Below are positions 54,970-63,515 of a stretch of DNA of 64,000 nt, one piece after another. The stretch covers positions 1 through 64,000 of the forward strand of contig NZ_JAMPYG010000010.1 in NCBI RefSeq assembly GCF_023700745.1. The letters run 5' to 3'. Below the pieces are notes generated by a model that was given only the letters and a program-made list of their open reading frames with translations, was not told where the DNA came from and searched no databases. Origin of the DNA: Rhodoferax sp. Its GTDB lineage: Bacteria; Pseudomonadota; Gammaproteobacteria; Burkholderiales; Burkholderiaceae_C. How positions within the stretch are numbered: the stretch's first letter is position 1; each line of letters opens with the position of its first letter. A program made the position numbers and the translations under genes.

Positions 54970-55898
54970 GTCGGAGTGTTGTCCTTGAGTTTGAGTTTGT
55001 TGTCGCGAACCGCAGCCCCGGTGTCCCAATCCAGCCGCGGGTAATGCCGCATGTCCACACCGCGCGTGCTGAGCACCTCGCGCACGCCGCCCAGGCGTTT
55101 GACGGCCAGGTCGCCCAGCCGCTGCGCCACCAGCACCGTCAGGATCTCAATCACGGTGAGGTGAACCAGGTAGGCCTCGGTTCCCACATGCATGACCGGA
55201 TCTTCCGGGACATGGATGCCCAGCACGATGTCGGCGTGCTGAGCCAGTGCGGTGCCCTGCTGGGTCAGGGCAATCACCGTGGCGCCTTGCGAGCGTGCAA
55301 CGTCCACCGCCTCGATCAGCGAAGGCATGCCGCCCACGTGCGAAATGGCAAATACCACGCCCTGGGGGATCATGGTGGCTGCCGAAACCAGCTGCAGATG
55401 AATGTCCAGGTAGGCGTTGGAGACCAGCCCCAGCCGGAACAGCCGGGCCTGCATGTCGGACGCCATGAAACTGGAGGTCACGCCCACGCTGTAACAATCC
55501 ACGCGACTGGCGCGAACAATGGCATCGGCCGCCGCCTCTACCGCCGCCACGCTGAGTTGCGCCTGCACACCGCTGACCGCGGTGGCCGCACCCTTGATGA
55601 CTTTGGAGATGACTTCCGGCGTGTCATCCTGGAGCTGCACCCGACGATGCAGGGGCGAACCGCTGACGGCCATTTCCTGCGCCAGCGCCAGCTTGAACTC
55701 GCGCAACCCGGGGTAGCCCAGGTCACGGCAGGTACGCATGACGGTGGGCACTGAGCTGCCCGCCCGCTGCGCCAGCTGCTCAAAACTCTCATCCAGTACA
55801 CGCTGCGGGTCTTGCAGGATCAGCGCCAGCACACTGCGCCTGGATGTAGACGCACTCACCATGGTCTCGGCAATTTTGACAAGAACTCTTGAAGTCAT
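54966..55898 (-). CDS. RpiR/MurR-family transcriptional regulator
   Basis: This 310-residue protein has an N-terminal HTH_6 domain (FEQLAQRAGSSVPTVMRTCR) and a C-terminal SIS domain (CYSVGVTSSFMASDMQARL, GVVFAISHVGGMPSLIEAV). It usually senses phosphosugars or amino-sugar-related ligands. I chose the ATG at 55898 (MTSRVLVKIAETM); a TTG at 55949 is less likely. It probably binds the paired TGAAA-N5-TTTCA sites upstream of the peptide transporter operon. Confidence 0.9.
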   Translation of the reverse strand: MTSRVLVKIAETMVSASTSRRSVLALILQDPQRVLDESFEQLAQRAGSSVPTVMRTCRDLGYPGLREFKLALAQEMAVSGSPLHRRVQLQDDTPEVISKVIKGAATAVSGVQAQLSVAAVEAAADAIVRASRVDCYSVGVTSSFMASDMQARLFRLGLVSNAYLDIHLQLVSAATMIPQGVVFAISHVGGMPSLIEAVDVARSQGATVIALTQQGTALAQHADIVLGIHVPEDPVMHVGTEAYLVHLTVIEILTVLVAQRLGDLAVKRLGGVREVLSTRGVDMRHYPRLDWDTGAAVRDNKLKLKDNTPT

Positions 55899-55964
55899 AA
55901 AGGGATCACGAAGAGGTGTGGGTTGACGTAACGCAGCAAAGACCGTCAAGGCAACACGCGAAAA

Positions 55965-57263
55965 TCAGAAACAGGTCACCAGGGCATCGCAGACCACATA
56001 GTTTTCATCCACCACCGGCATCCAGCGCCATTTATCAAACGTGGTACAGGGATGCGAAATTCCCAGCGCCACCACATCACCCACCTGTAGGGCGGCATGC
56101 TCGGGGCCGGTGCCGCGCAAATAAGCGTGCTGGTCGTTCAAGCCACTGATCTTCCAGTCGGCGGGCGCATCCGTCACAGCAGCGCTTCCCGGCTTGTAAA
56201 AAGACAGCGGGATGGGCAAGTCAAGATCGTAAGAAATATCGCGTTTGCCCACCGCCAGGATCACCAGCCCGGGCTCGGGGCAGGATTGCACCGAGGCCCA
56301 GACCTCCATGGCCGCCTGCAAACCGTCACTGCAATGCAGACGCGAATTGACCGCACTGACCATGCGTTTGTAAAACCCGTGGTCGTGTGTGACGTAGCAA
56401 CCCGATCGCAACAGGCCGCGTACCGGACGCGACAGCTGAGGCTTGAGCCGGTTCGCCACCAAATCGAAAATCGCCGAACCGCCAGCCGTTAGGAGCACTT
56501 CCTCGTTGTCGAATAAATGCTGCTGGTCACAAACCACGGCAATGTCACAAACACGCTGCATCAGCGCTGCAGCATAAGTCTCATCCGCCGCTGACTGGCC
56601 GGTCGCGCCCAGGCCTTCATAGCATTCGATGCCAACCAGACGGCAAGCTGGACTGCCATGGAGGCGGCGGGCCAATGCCTGCGCCTCATCCTGGCTGCGG
56701 CAACCGGTCCGTCCACCCGCAACACCGATTTCCAGCAGAACCTCAAAAGGCTGCACGTCTGCCTGGGAGTCGTTCTGGGACTGGTACCAGGCTTCAATCA
56801 AGCCAAGTTGTGCCAGCGAATCCACCAGAAACACCACACGCAACCCGGCGTGCTCACGCTGCAGGTCCTGAATGCCGGCCAGATCGACCGCAGCGAAGAC
56901 CTGGTTGGCGATCAGGCAACGGCGTGCACCCGCCAAGACACCGGCTCGCATCTGGACCACGGTGGCAAAGGTCAGACCCCAGGCCCCTTCATCGAGCTGG
57001 CGCCTGAACAACTGGGGCGACATGGTGGTCTTGCCATGCGGCGCCATGTCCAGGCCGTTGTCGACAGCGAAGCGCTGCATCCACGACAGGTTGTGCTGCA
57101 AGGCCTCTTGCTTGACCAGCGCCAGCGGCAGAGGCAGGTCACCGTCCAGCACGCACCAGCGCTGCGCGGCAATTTGCGAGCAGCGCAAGGGTGCGCTGGT
57201 GTGCGGAAAGCCCTTGAATGAATGGTCAATCTGCGGATCGAGAATGTCTTGCAACGTGGTCAT
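55965..57263 (-). CDS. D-serine deaminase/D-threonine aldolase-like PLP enzyme
   Basis: This 432-residue fold-type III PLP enzyme has an alanine-racemase-like N-terminal barrel with the PLP-lysine in DMAPHGKTTMSPQLFRRQ. The C-terminal domain carries the metal-ligand pattern GISHPCTTFDKW of the D-serine dehydratase-like family. It likely deaminates D-serine or related D-amino acids to 2-oxoacids through 2-aminoacrylate, which would explain the two RidA genes nearby. Aldolase activity cannot be excluded. Confidence 0.88.
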   Translation of the reverse strand: MTTLQDILDPQIDHSFKGFPHTSAPLRCSQIAAQRWCVLDGDLPLPLALVKQEALQHNLSWMQRFAVDNGLDMAPHGKTTMSPQLFRRQLDEGAWGLTFATVVQMRAGVLAGARRCLIANQVFAAVDLAGIQDLQREHAGLRVVFLVDSLAQLGLIEAWYQSQNDSQADVQPFEVLLEIGVAGGRTGCRSQDEAQALARRLHGSPACRLVGIECYEGLGATGQSAADETYAAALMQRVCDIAVVCDQQHLFDNEEVLLTAGGSAIFDLVANRLKPQLSRPVRGLLRSGCYVTHDHGFYKRMVSAVNSRLHCSDGLQAAMEVWASVQSCPEPGLVILAVGKRDISYDLDLPIPLSFYKPGSAAVTDAPADWKISGLNDQHAYLRGTGPEHAALQVGDVVALGISHPCTTFDKWRWMPVVDENYVVCDALVTCF

Positions 57264-57280
57264 GGAAACTTCCTTTTTGG

Positions 57281-58249
57281 TTACGCTGTCAGCAGCGTGA
57301 TGTCATCGCGGATACAGGCTTTGAAACGGCCCTGCCCCATGTCCCGCAATTCGGGACGGGTACTGGCACAGGCGTCTGTCGCATGCGGGCAGCGGGTTCG
57401 AAACACACAACCGGAAGGCGGATTGACAGGACTGGGGATATCGCCCTTGAGTGCAATATAGTCGTTTTTTTGCTCGGGATCGGGCTTGGGCGAAGCGGCC
57501 AGCAATGCCTGGGTATAAGGGTGCCAAGGCTGCGCAAACAGCTCCGCCGTTGGCGCCACTTCCATGACACGTCCCAGGTACAGCACCACCACACGGTCGC
57601 ACAAGTACTCAACCACATCCAGGTCATGCGAAATGAACAGCATGGTCAGCGACAGACGGTCGCGCAGATCGCACAGCAAGTTGACCACCTGCGCCTGAAT
57701 CGACACATCCAGCGCGGACAAAGGCTCGTCGGCCACGATGAACTCGGGTTCGACCGCCAACGCCCGAGCCACCCCAATACGCTGGCGCTGGCCACCGGAA
57801 AACTCGTGCGGGTAGCGGCTCGCATGTTCGGCGCGCAATCCAACCAGTTCCAGCAATTCGGCGATACGCGCCTCCCGGGCTGCACGGCCCTTGGCCAAAC
57901 CGTGCACCTGCAAGGCCTCCCCCAGAATATCCTTCACCCGCATTTTTGGATTCAGGCTGGCATAGGGGTCTTGGAAAATCATTTGCAGCTTGCTGCGCAA
58001 GCTTCGCATGCGGGCGCTGGAGGCCGCACCCAGGTCTTCACCCCGATACAGCACCTGGCCTGCGGTGCTTTCAATCAGGCGCAGCAGGGTGCGTCCAATA
58101 GTGCTTTTACCCGACCCAGATTCCCCGACCAGTCCCAGCGTTTCGCCGGCCTGAATCGAAAAGGACACATCGTCTACAGCCCGCACCGGTTTGACCCGTG
58201 AGCCGAAATAGCGGTGCAGTTGCTTGACTTCGACCAACGGTGCGCTCAT
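57281..58249 (-). CDS. Oligo/dipeptide ABC transporter ATPase (OppF/DppF type)
   Basis: This 322-residue ATPase has Walker [16 protein letters not shown], signature FSGGQRQRIGVARALA, Walker B FIVADEPLSALD, and a C-terminal four-cysteine region (GCVFRTRCPHATDAC) typical of peptide transporters. Its ATG at 58249 overlaps the preceding ATPase gene stop (ATGA). Confidence 0.95.
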   Translation of the reverse strand: MSAPLVEVKQLHRYFGSRVKPVRAVDDVSFSIQAGETLGLVGESGSGKSTIGRTLLRLIESTAGQVLYRGEDLGAASSARMRSLRSKLQMIFQDPYASLNPKMRVKDILGEALQVHGLAKGRAAREARIAELLELVGLRAEHASRYPHEFSGGQRQRIGVARALAVEPEFIVADEPLSALDVSIQAQVVNLLCDLRDRLSLTMLFISHDLDVVEYLCDRVVVLYLGRVMEVAPTAELFAQPWHPYTQALLAASPKPDPEQKNDYIALKGDIPSPVNPPSGCVFRTRCPHATDACASTRPELRDMGQGRFKACIRDDITLLTA

Positions 58250-59307
58250 GCAATACTCCTGGGTGGCGTCGCAGCGCGTTCGGCTGGTGAAAGCATGCAA
58301 CGTACGAAGCGCTGTGCATTTTCTTGCAGCAAGGCCGGCATGGCACTGCTGCAGCCAGCCTGAGCGTAGTCACAGCGCGGCTCGAACGCACAGCCCGGCG
58401 GTGGCGCCAGCGGGCTGGACACCTGGCCGCGAATGGCATAGAGGCGCCGCGTGCCGCTGCCAGCCAACTCCCGCTTGCGCTGCTGTGCAGGCAGGCAAGC
58501 GAGCAAACCCTGCGTATAGGGGTGCCGGGGTGAAGCGAAGAGTTCTCGCACCGGGGCCGACTCGACAATGCGCCCGGCATACATCACCGCCACATCATCG
58601 GCGTGGTGGGCCACTACCCCCAGGTTGTGCGTGATGAAAAGAATACTCATGCCGGTTTCAACCTGCAGGCGACGCATCAGCTCCAGAATCTGCGCCTGGA
58701 TGGTCACATCGAGTGCCGTGGTCGGCTCGTCGGCAATCAACAGCGTCGGATTACAGGCCATGGCCAGCGCAATCATCACGCGCTGGCGCATGCCACCCGA
58801 CAGCTGGTGCGGGTACTCACGCAGCCGTTGTGCCGCAGCTGGCATCTCGACCAGCTCCAGCATGCGCTGGGCGTGAGCCATGGCAGCCTGGCGGTCCAGC
58901 CCCATGTGCAGGCGCCCCGCCTCCGCAATCTGTTCGCCCACCGTGAAGACGGGGTTCAGGCTGGTCATGGGTTCCTGAAAAATCATCGCAATCTCATTGC
59001 CACGAACGTGGCGCATGGCCGGCTCGGGCAAGGCCAGCAAATCTACCGTCTGACCTTCGCGGTTGGTAAACAGCGCCTGGCCACTGACCTGTGTGGATGC
59101 GGTGCGCGACAACAGGCGCATCAGCGTCAGGCTGGTCACCGATTTTCCGGACCCAGACTCACCAACCAGGGCCGTGGTTTTCCCGGGGCGGATGCTGAAG
59201 CTGACATCGGCCACCGCGCGGATCAGCCCCTCGTCGGTGTCAAAGAAAGTACTCAGATTACGGACATCGAGCCGCAGCGGTTCAAGAGAAGCAGGAGGCA
59301 AGTTCAT
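58246..59307 (-). CDS. Oligo/dipeptide ABC transporter ATPase (OppD/DppD type)
   Basis: This 353-residue ATPase has Walker [16 protein letters not shown], signature [16 protein letters not shown], Walker [13 protein letters not shown], and the cysteine tail [15 protein letters not shown]. It works as a heterodimer with the following ATPase. Confidence 0.95.
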   Translation of the reverse strand: MNLPPASLEPLRLDVRNLSTFFDTDEGLIRAVADVSFSIRPGKTTALVGESGSGKSVTSLTLMRLLSRTASTQVSGQALFTNREGQTVDLLALPEPAMRHVRGNEIAMIFQEPMTSLNPVFTVGEQIAEAGRLHMGLDRQAAMAHAQRMLELVEMPAAAQRLREYPHQLSGGMRQRVMIALAMACNPTLLIADEPTTALDVTIQAQILELMRRLQVETGMSILFITHNLGVVAHHADDVAVMYAGRIVESAPVRELFASPRHPYTQGLLACLPAQQRKRELAGSGTRRLYAIRGQVSSPLAPPPGCAFEPRCDYAQAGCSSAMPALLQENAQRFVRCMLSPAERAATPPRSIA

Positions 59308-59321
59308 GGGCTAGGACGGTC

Positions 59322-60161
59322 TCACATCGACTTTTTAAGCCGTGGATCAAGCAGGTCACGCACACCATCACCCAGCAGTTGCAAGGACAGCGCCGTCAGG
59401 ATGATGGCAAACCCGGGAAACAAAACAATCCAGAGTGCCTGGTAGGCATACTGCTGACTACCAGCCACCATGGTGCCCCAGGTCGGAATCTCAGGCGGGA
59501 CACCCACACCCAGAAAGGACAGCGCAGCCTCGGCCAGAATGGCATAGGCAAAGATGAACGAAGCCTGTACCAGAATGGGCGATATGAGATTGGGCAAGAT
59601 GTGCCGCCACAGAATACGGGTGGTCGACACGCCCAGAGCTCGCGCCGCTTCAATAAAGAGCAGTTCACGCACCACCAGGGTCGAGGCACGCACCACCCGC
59701 GCCACGCGCGGCGTGTACACCAGCACCAGTGCCAGCACCACGTTGTACATCGACGGCTCCAGAATGGCCACCAACGCGATGGCCAGCAGAATGTCGGGGA
59801 AGGACATCATCGCGTCCACCACCCGCATGATGGGTGCATCGAGCCGGCGGAAAAAACCCGCCACCAGCCCAAACAGCGTTCCCAACGCAATGGCGCCCAT
59901 AGCCGTCAACGCGGCAATGGTGAGCGAATAACGGCCACCAAAGGCAATCCGCGCAAACAGGTCGCGACCGAGTTCGTCTGTCCCCATGATGTGGCTGGCC
60001 GTAGGGGCCGCAAGGCGCTGGCTGATCGCCGTGTCATTGGGGTCAAAGCCGGTAATCACGTTGGCCAGCAACGCCATCACGACCACCATCAACAGGCAGA
60101 TGGCGGCCAGCAGCACGATGCGCCGGCGGAACAGCTTTTTGAGAATCAGCGGGAATTTCAT
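59322..60161 (-). CDS. Peptide ABC transporter permease (OppC/DppC type)
   Basis: This 279-residue permease has six predicted helices, an N-terminal OppC-like helix (RIVLLAAICLLMVVVMALLA), GTDELGRDLFARIAFGGR, and the EAA loop FIEAARALGVSTTRILWRHI. It starts 4 bp after the OppB-type gene ends. Confidence 0.95.
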   Translation of the reverse strand: MKFPLILKKLFRRRIVLLAAICLLMVVVMALLANVITGFDPNDTAISQRLAAPTASHIMGTDELGRDLFARIAFGGRYSLTIAALTAMGAIALGTLFGLVAGFFRRLDAPIMRVVDAMMSFPDILLAIALVAILEPSMYNVVLALVLVYTPRVARVVRASTLVVRELLFIEAARALGVSTTRILWRHILPNLISPILVQASFIFAYAILAEAALSFLGVGVPPEIPTWGTMVAGSQQYAYQALWIVLFPGFAIILTALSLQLLGDGVRDLLDPRLKKSM

Positions 60162-60165
60162 GGGG

Positions 60166-61107
60166 CTAATACTTCACGCGTGGATCGACTGCCATGTACA
60201 GCAGGTCGGTCAGAAAATTGATCACCACATAAATCATGGCAATCACCAGCAAGGCACCCTGGATCACCGGATAGTCACGCCGCAGCACGGCGCTCACCAC
60301 CAGGTTGCCGACGCCGGGCAGACCAAACACGGTTTCCGTGACCACGGCCCCGCCGATCATCATCGCCACGGTCAGACCCAGTACGGTGATGATGGGCACC
60401 AGCGCATTGCGCAGCGTGTGCTTGAGCACCACCACATGTTCAGACAACCCCTTGGCGCGGGCGGTGCGCACATAGTCTTCACCCAGCACATCCAGCATGG
60501 ACGCGCGCGTAAACCGGATGATCAGGGCCGAGTTGAGCACGCCCAGGACCACCGATGGCAGCACCAGATAGTGAATGCGTTCCATCAGTGCAGCGCCGGG
60601 GTCGCCATAGCCCGACACCGGAAACCAGCCCATGGACACCGCAAATATCTGCATCAGCACCAGCCCCATCCAGAAGCTCGGAATGCTGGCACCCAGCATG
60701 GCAAAGCCGGTAAGCAGCTGGTCAATGAATCTGCCTCGAAAAACCGCCGAAACAATACCGCAAGGCACACCGATTACCGTAGCAATAAAAACCGACATCA
60801 ATGTCAACAAGGTGGTGGGTTCGGCCCGCTCCCACAGCGCCTGTGTGACCGGACGCTGCAGAAAGATAGACTCACCCAGATTGCCGTGCAAAAGTTCTTT
60901 GACCCAGTAGCCGAACTGCACCGGCAGTGGCCTGTCCAGGCCATACTCCTTCTGCACACGGGCAATGTCTTGCGCCGTCGCCTGATCCCCCAGCAACACC
61001 GCGATGGGGTCGCCCGCAGCGGCGTGCGTCAGCACAAAAACGATGACGGCAACCAGCGCCATGACCACCAACATGCCCATAGCGCGCGACAACAGATAGC
61101 GTGTCAT
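60166..61107 (-). CDS. Peptide ABC transporter permease (OppB/DppB type)
   Basis: This 313-residue permease opens MTRYLLSRAMGMLVVMALVA and has the EAA loop DYVRTARAKGLSEHVVVLKH. The segment FGLPGVGNLVVSAVLRRDYP is family-typical. A 127-bp gap without features separates it from the binding-protein gene. Confidence 0.95.
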   Translation of the reverse strand: MTRYLLSRAMGMLVVMALVAVIVFVLTHAAAGDPIAVLLGDQATAQDIARVQKEYGLDRPLPVQFGYWVKELLHGNLGESIFLQRPVTQALWERAEPTTLLTLMSVFIATVIGVPCGIVSAVFRGRFIDQLLTGFAMLGASIPSFWMGLVLMQIFAVSMGWFPVSGYGDPGAALMERIHYLVLPSVVLGVLNSALIIRFTRASMLDVLGEDYVRTARAKGLSEHVVVLKHTLRNALVPIITVLGLTVAMMIGGAVVTETVFGLPGVGNLVVSAVLRRDYPVIQGALLVIAMIYVVINFLTDLLYMAVDPRVKY

Positions 61108-61234
61108 GACGATCTTTCTTTAACACCCTAGGAACACAGAACTGACGGGCGCCCACCCAGCCACCCCAAGTCACCACACTGCACCCCGCGATGCAGCGCC
61201 GTACGCAAAGCAACAAGCGCGAGGGGCCGGATCA

Positions 61235-62794
61235 TCAATTTTTCAAGCCGGTATTCCAGAAGAATGGCCAGGTCGAAGGAATGTAGCCCTGCAGCGCAGG
61301 CGATCTGGCCGACAGGCTGTTGAACTTACCCACATTGATATACGGCACTTCGTCATAAATCACCTGCTGGACCGCACCCCACAAGGCACCGCGCTTGGCA
61401 GGATTGGATTCCTGGTTCAGCTTGGCCAGTGCAGCCTGCTTGGCCGGCGAACTCCACCAGCCCGGGGCTCCCTCGCCAAGTTGCGGCGGCGACAGCATGG
61501 GTTCCGGGAACTGGCCCGAATGCGTGATGTAGATGTCCCAGAGCCTGGAGTCGCTGCGGCGTTGCACCAGCGTGGCCCAATCAACCACATTCAACTCAGG
61601 TTTGAAGCCGGCGCGCTTGAGCTGCTCGGCCATGATCAGCGCCATGTTGTAATGGAAGTCGTACTGACGGCTGGTCAGGATGCGGATGGGTTCACCCTTG
61701 TAGCCTGCCATAGCAGCCTGTTTTTTGGCCTTGGCTGCGTCACGTTCGTTGTATTTGTCTGCCCCTGCCGCCGAGTAAAACGGGGTGCCTTTGGGGAAAT
61801 GGTTGGGTTCAGCCACAAAGAAACGCGTGTCACCAAAACCGGCAGCCAGCATTTCACCTTCGCCAATGCTGGTTTGCACTGCCTGACGCAAGGCCTGCGA
61901 GGCCAGCACACCTTCTTTGGTGTTGAACACCATGTACGGGAAACCAAAGGAAGGTGTCAGGATCGGAACGGTCTTGCCGCCTGATTTTTCCAGGCGACCC
62001 AGCGCCTCGGTCGGCAGCAGGTCGGCGAATTGGTATTGCCCGGCCAGCGAACCTTCCACGCGCGTGTTGGCGTTGGGCACGGGGATAAAACGCAGCTCAT
62101 CGGCAATGGCAGTTTTTTTGCCACCATAGCCACTGGGAGCCTCTTGGCGCGCAGAGTAATGATCGAATCGGGTCAACAGCACATACTGGTCAGGACGGCG
62201 CTCCTTGAATTTGTAAGGGCCGGTTCCAATGAACTCCCTGAGTGGCGTGGCCATCGATTCCTTGGCCATGATGGCTGCCATGCCGGAAGGCATCGCCAGC
62301 TGCGACAGCAATGGTGCATAAGGTGTCTTGAGTGTGATCTCGATACCATGCTCACCCTTGGCTGAGAGGTCTGCCACGTCCTTGGACAATGCCTTGCCAC
62401 GCGGTGACACATCCATCCAGCGCTTGAGACTGTCCACCACGTCTTCGGAATTCATTTCGCGACCATTGTGAAACTGCACCCCCTTGCGCAAGCTGATGCT
62501 GTAGTGTTTGCCATCGGCCGACACCTTGGGCAGGCCTTCAGCCAGCATCGGTGTGATCTTCCAGTTGGCATCAAAGGTGTAGAGCGGTTCATACACATGT
62601 TGCATGATGGTTGCCACAAGATCGATCGGGGACGCCATGGGGTCCAGCGTTTGCGGCTCAGCCGTCATGGCCAGGTTGAGGGGGGCTTTTGACAGCGTTT
62701 GTGCCTGTACACCCATCGGCAACAGGGCCGTGCCACTCACCACCAGTGCTAAAGCCACCGCCTCGCGACGGTTGATCCAGAATTTTTTCAACAT
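61235..62794 (-). CDS. Peptide ABC transporter substrate-binding protein (family 5)
   Basis: This 519-residue exported protein has an N-terminal signal (AVALALVVSGTALLPMGVQA) and the family 5 blocks LAMTAEPQTLDPMASPIDL and KHYSISLRKGVQFHNGREM. It captures a peptide or N-acyl amino acid for import by the downstream OppBCDF-like proteins. It is the first gene of the minus-strand operon, with AAGGAG before the start and a two-site operator region upstream. Confidence 0.94.
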   Translation of the reverse strand: MLKKFWINRREAVALALVVSGTALLPMGVQAQTLSKAPLNLAMTAEPQTLDPMASPIDLVATIMQHVYEPLYTFDANWKITPMLAEGLPKVSADGKHYSISLRKGVQFHNGREMNSEDVVDSLKRWMDVSPRGKALSKDVADLSAKGEHGIEITLKTPYAPLLSQLAMPSGMAAIMAKESMATPLREFIGTGPYKFKERRPDQYVLLTRFDHYSARQEAPSGYGGKKTAIADELRFIPVPNANTRVEGSLAGQYQFADLLPTEALGRLEKSGGKTVPILTPSFGFPYMVFNTKEGVLASQALRQAVQTSIGEGEMLAAGFGDTRFFVAEPNHFPKGTPFYSAAGADKYNERDAAKAKKQAAMAGYKGEPIRILTSRQYDFHYNMALIMAEQLKRAGFKPELNVVDWATLVQRRSDSRLWDIYITHSGQFPEPMLSPPQLGEGAPGWWSSPAKQAALAKLNQESNPAKRGALWGAVQQVIYDEVPYINVGKFNSLSARSPALQGYIPSTWPFFWNTGLKN

Positions 62795-62812
62795 GCATAA
62801 CTCCTTATGATA

Positions 62813-62911
62813 TGAAAGTATTTTTCAAGATATAAAGAATATTCCAGCAATAATCACAAAAAAATCAGTAAAAACCCTTGGATTGTGCATTTAATATGAA
62901 AATATATTTCA
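62813..62911. promoter_or_regulatory. Divergent promoter region with two TGAAA-N5-TTTCA operators
   Basis: Perfect palindromes of identical pattern lie at 62813-62827 and 62897-62911, 84 bp apart, or eight helical turns. A minus-strand promoter candidate (TTGTGA at 62854-62859, 17 bp, TTTATA at 62831-62836) places its start over the first site. A plus-strand candidate (TTGGAT at 62878-62883, 17 bp, AATATA at 62901-62906) has its -10 inside the second. The RpiR protein of this operon is the likely ligand, by inference. The rest of the 237-bp gap is AT-rich and featureless. Confidence 0.65.
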
Positions 62912-63031
62912 CTTTGAAGCGCAAGGCGCATGACGTTGGGGCATGGAGCCTTAACATACAGACCAGCCTGGATCGTTCGGGCTGGCACCCTTCATTTTTT
63001 ATTTATTGTTCGCCTAACAGGAATCTTCACA

Positions 63032-63424
63032 ATGTCCGCACTTGAATACTTTGGTAACCCGCCCGTCGCCTCCGACCACCAGCCCCGTCCGTTTTCACCA
63101 GCCGTGCGCGCTGGCGACTTTGTCTATGTATCAGGCCAGGTTCCCGCTGACGAAAACGGTGAAATCGTGCTGGGTGGAATCGAAGCACAAACGCGGCAAG
63201 TCATGAAAAATCTTTCCGCAGCGTTAGCACTGGCCGGCTGCACACTGGACGACGTTTGCAAAACCACGGTATGGTTGCAGGACGCGCGCGACTTCGGCAG
63301 TTTCAATCGCGTCTACATGAGCTACTTTGGCGACAAAAAGCCGGCCCGCTCCACCACTGAGGCACGTCTGATGGTGGAGGCCAGGGTTGAAATCGATGTC
63401 GTGGCTTACAAGCCCCGCGCTTAA
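63032..63424 (+). CDS. RidA-family enamine/imine deaminase, copy 2
   Basis: This 130-residue RidA protein has the Arg in PARSTTEARLMVEARVEIDV and the front segment GDFVYVSGQVPADENGEIVL. It is divergent from the peptide-transporter operon and shares its regulatory region. The ATG at 63032 follows AGGA; the longer frame from 62930 is non-coding upstream. It differs clearly from copy 1, so it is not a recent duplicate. Confidence 0.93.
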   Translation: MSALEYFGNPPVASDHQPRPFSPAVRAGDFVYVSGQVPADENGEIVLGGIEAQTRQVMKNLSAALALAGCTLDDVCKTTVWLQDARDFGSFNRVYMSYFGDKKPARSTTEARLMVEARVEIDVVAYKPRA

Positions 63425-63515
63425 GACTGCACACCCCCAATCCTTTCCTCGCCTGTACCCGGATAGCACCAGCCAGCAGGCGGTGCGTTGGGTTGATGAC
63501 GGCCTATGGCTTGCC

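Noticed and set aside
53482..55044. 520-codon plus-strand frame opposite the deacylase
   Set aside because: It is a shadow frame: His/Arg/Gln-rich, without a ribosome site or domain, while the minus strand encodes a full amidohydrolase.
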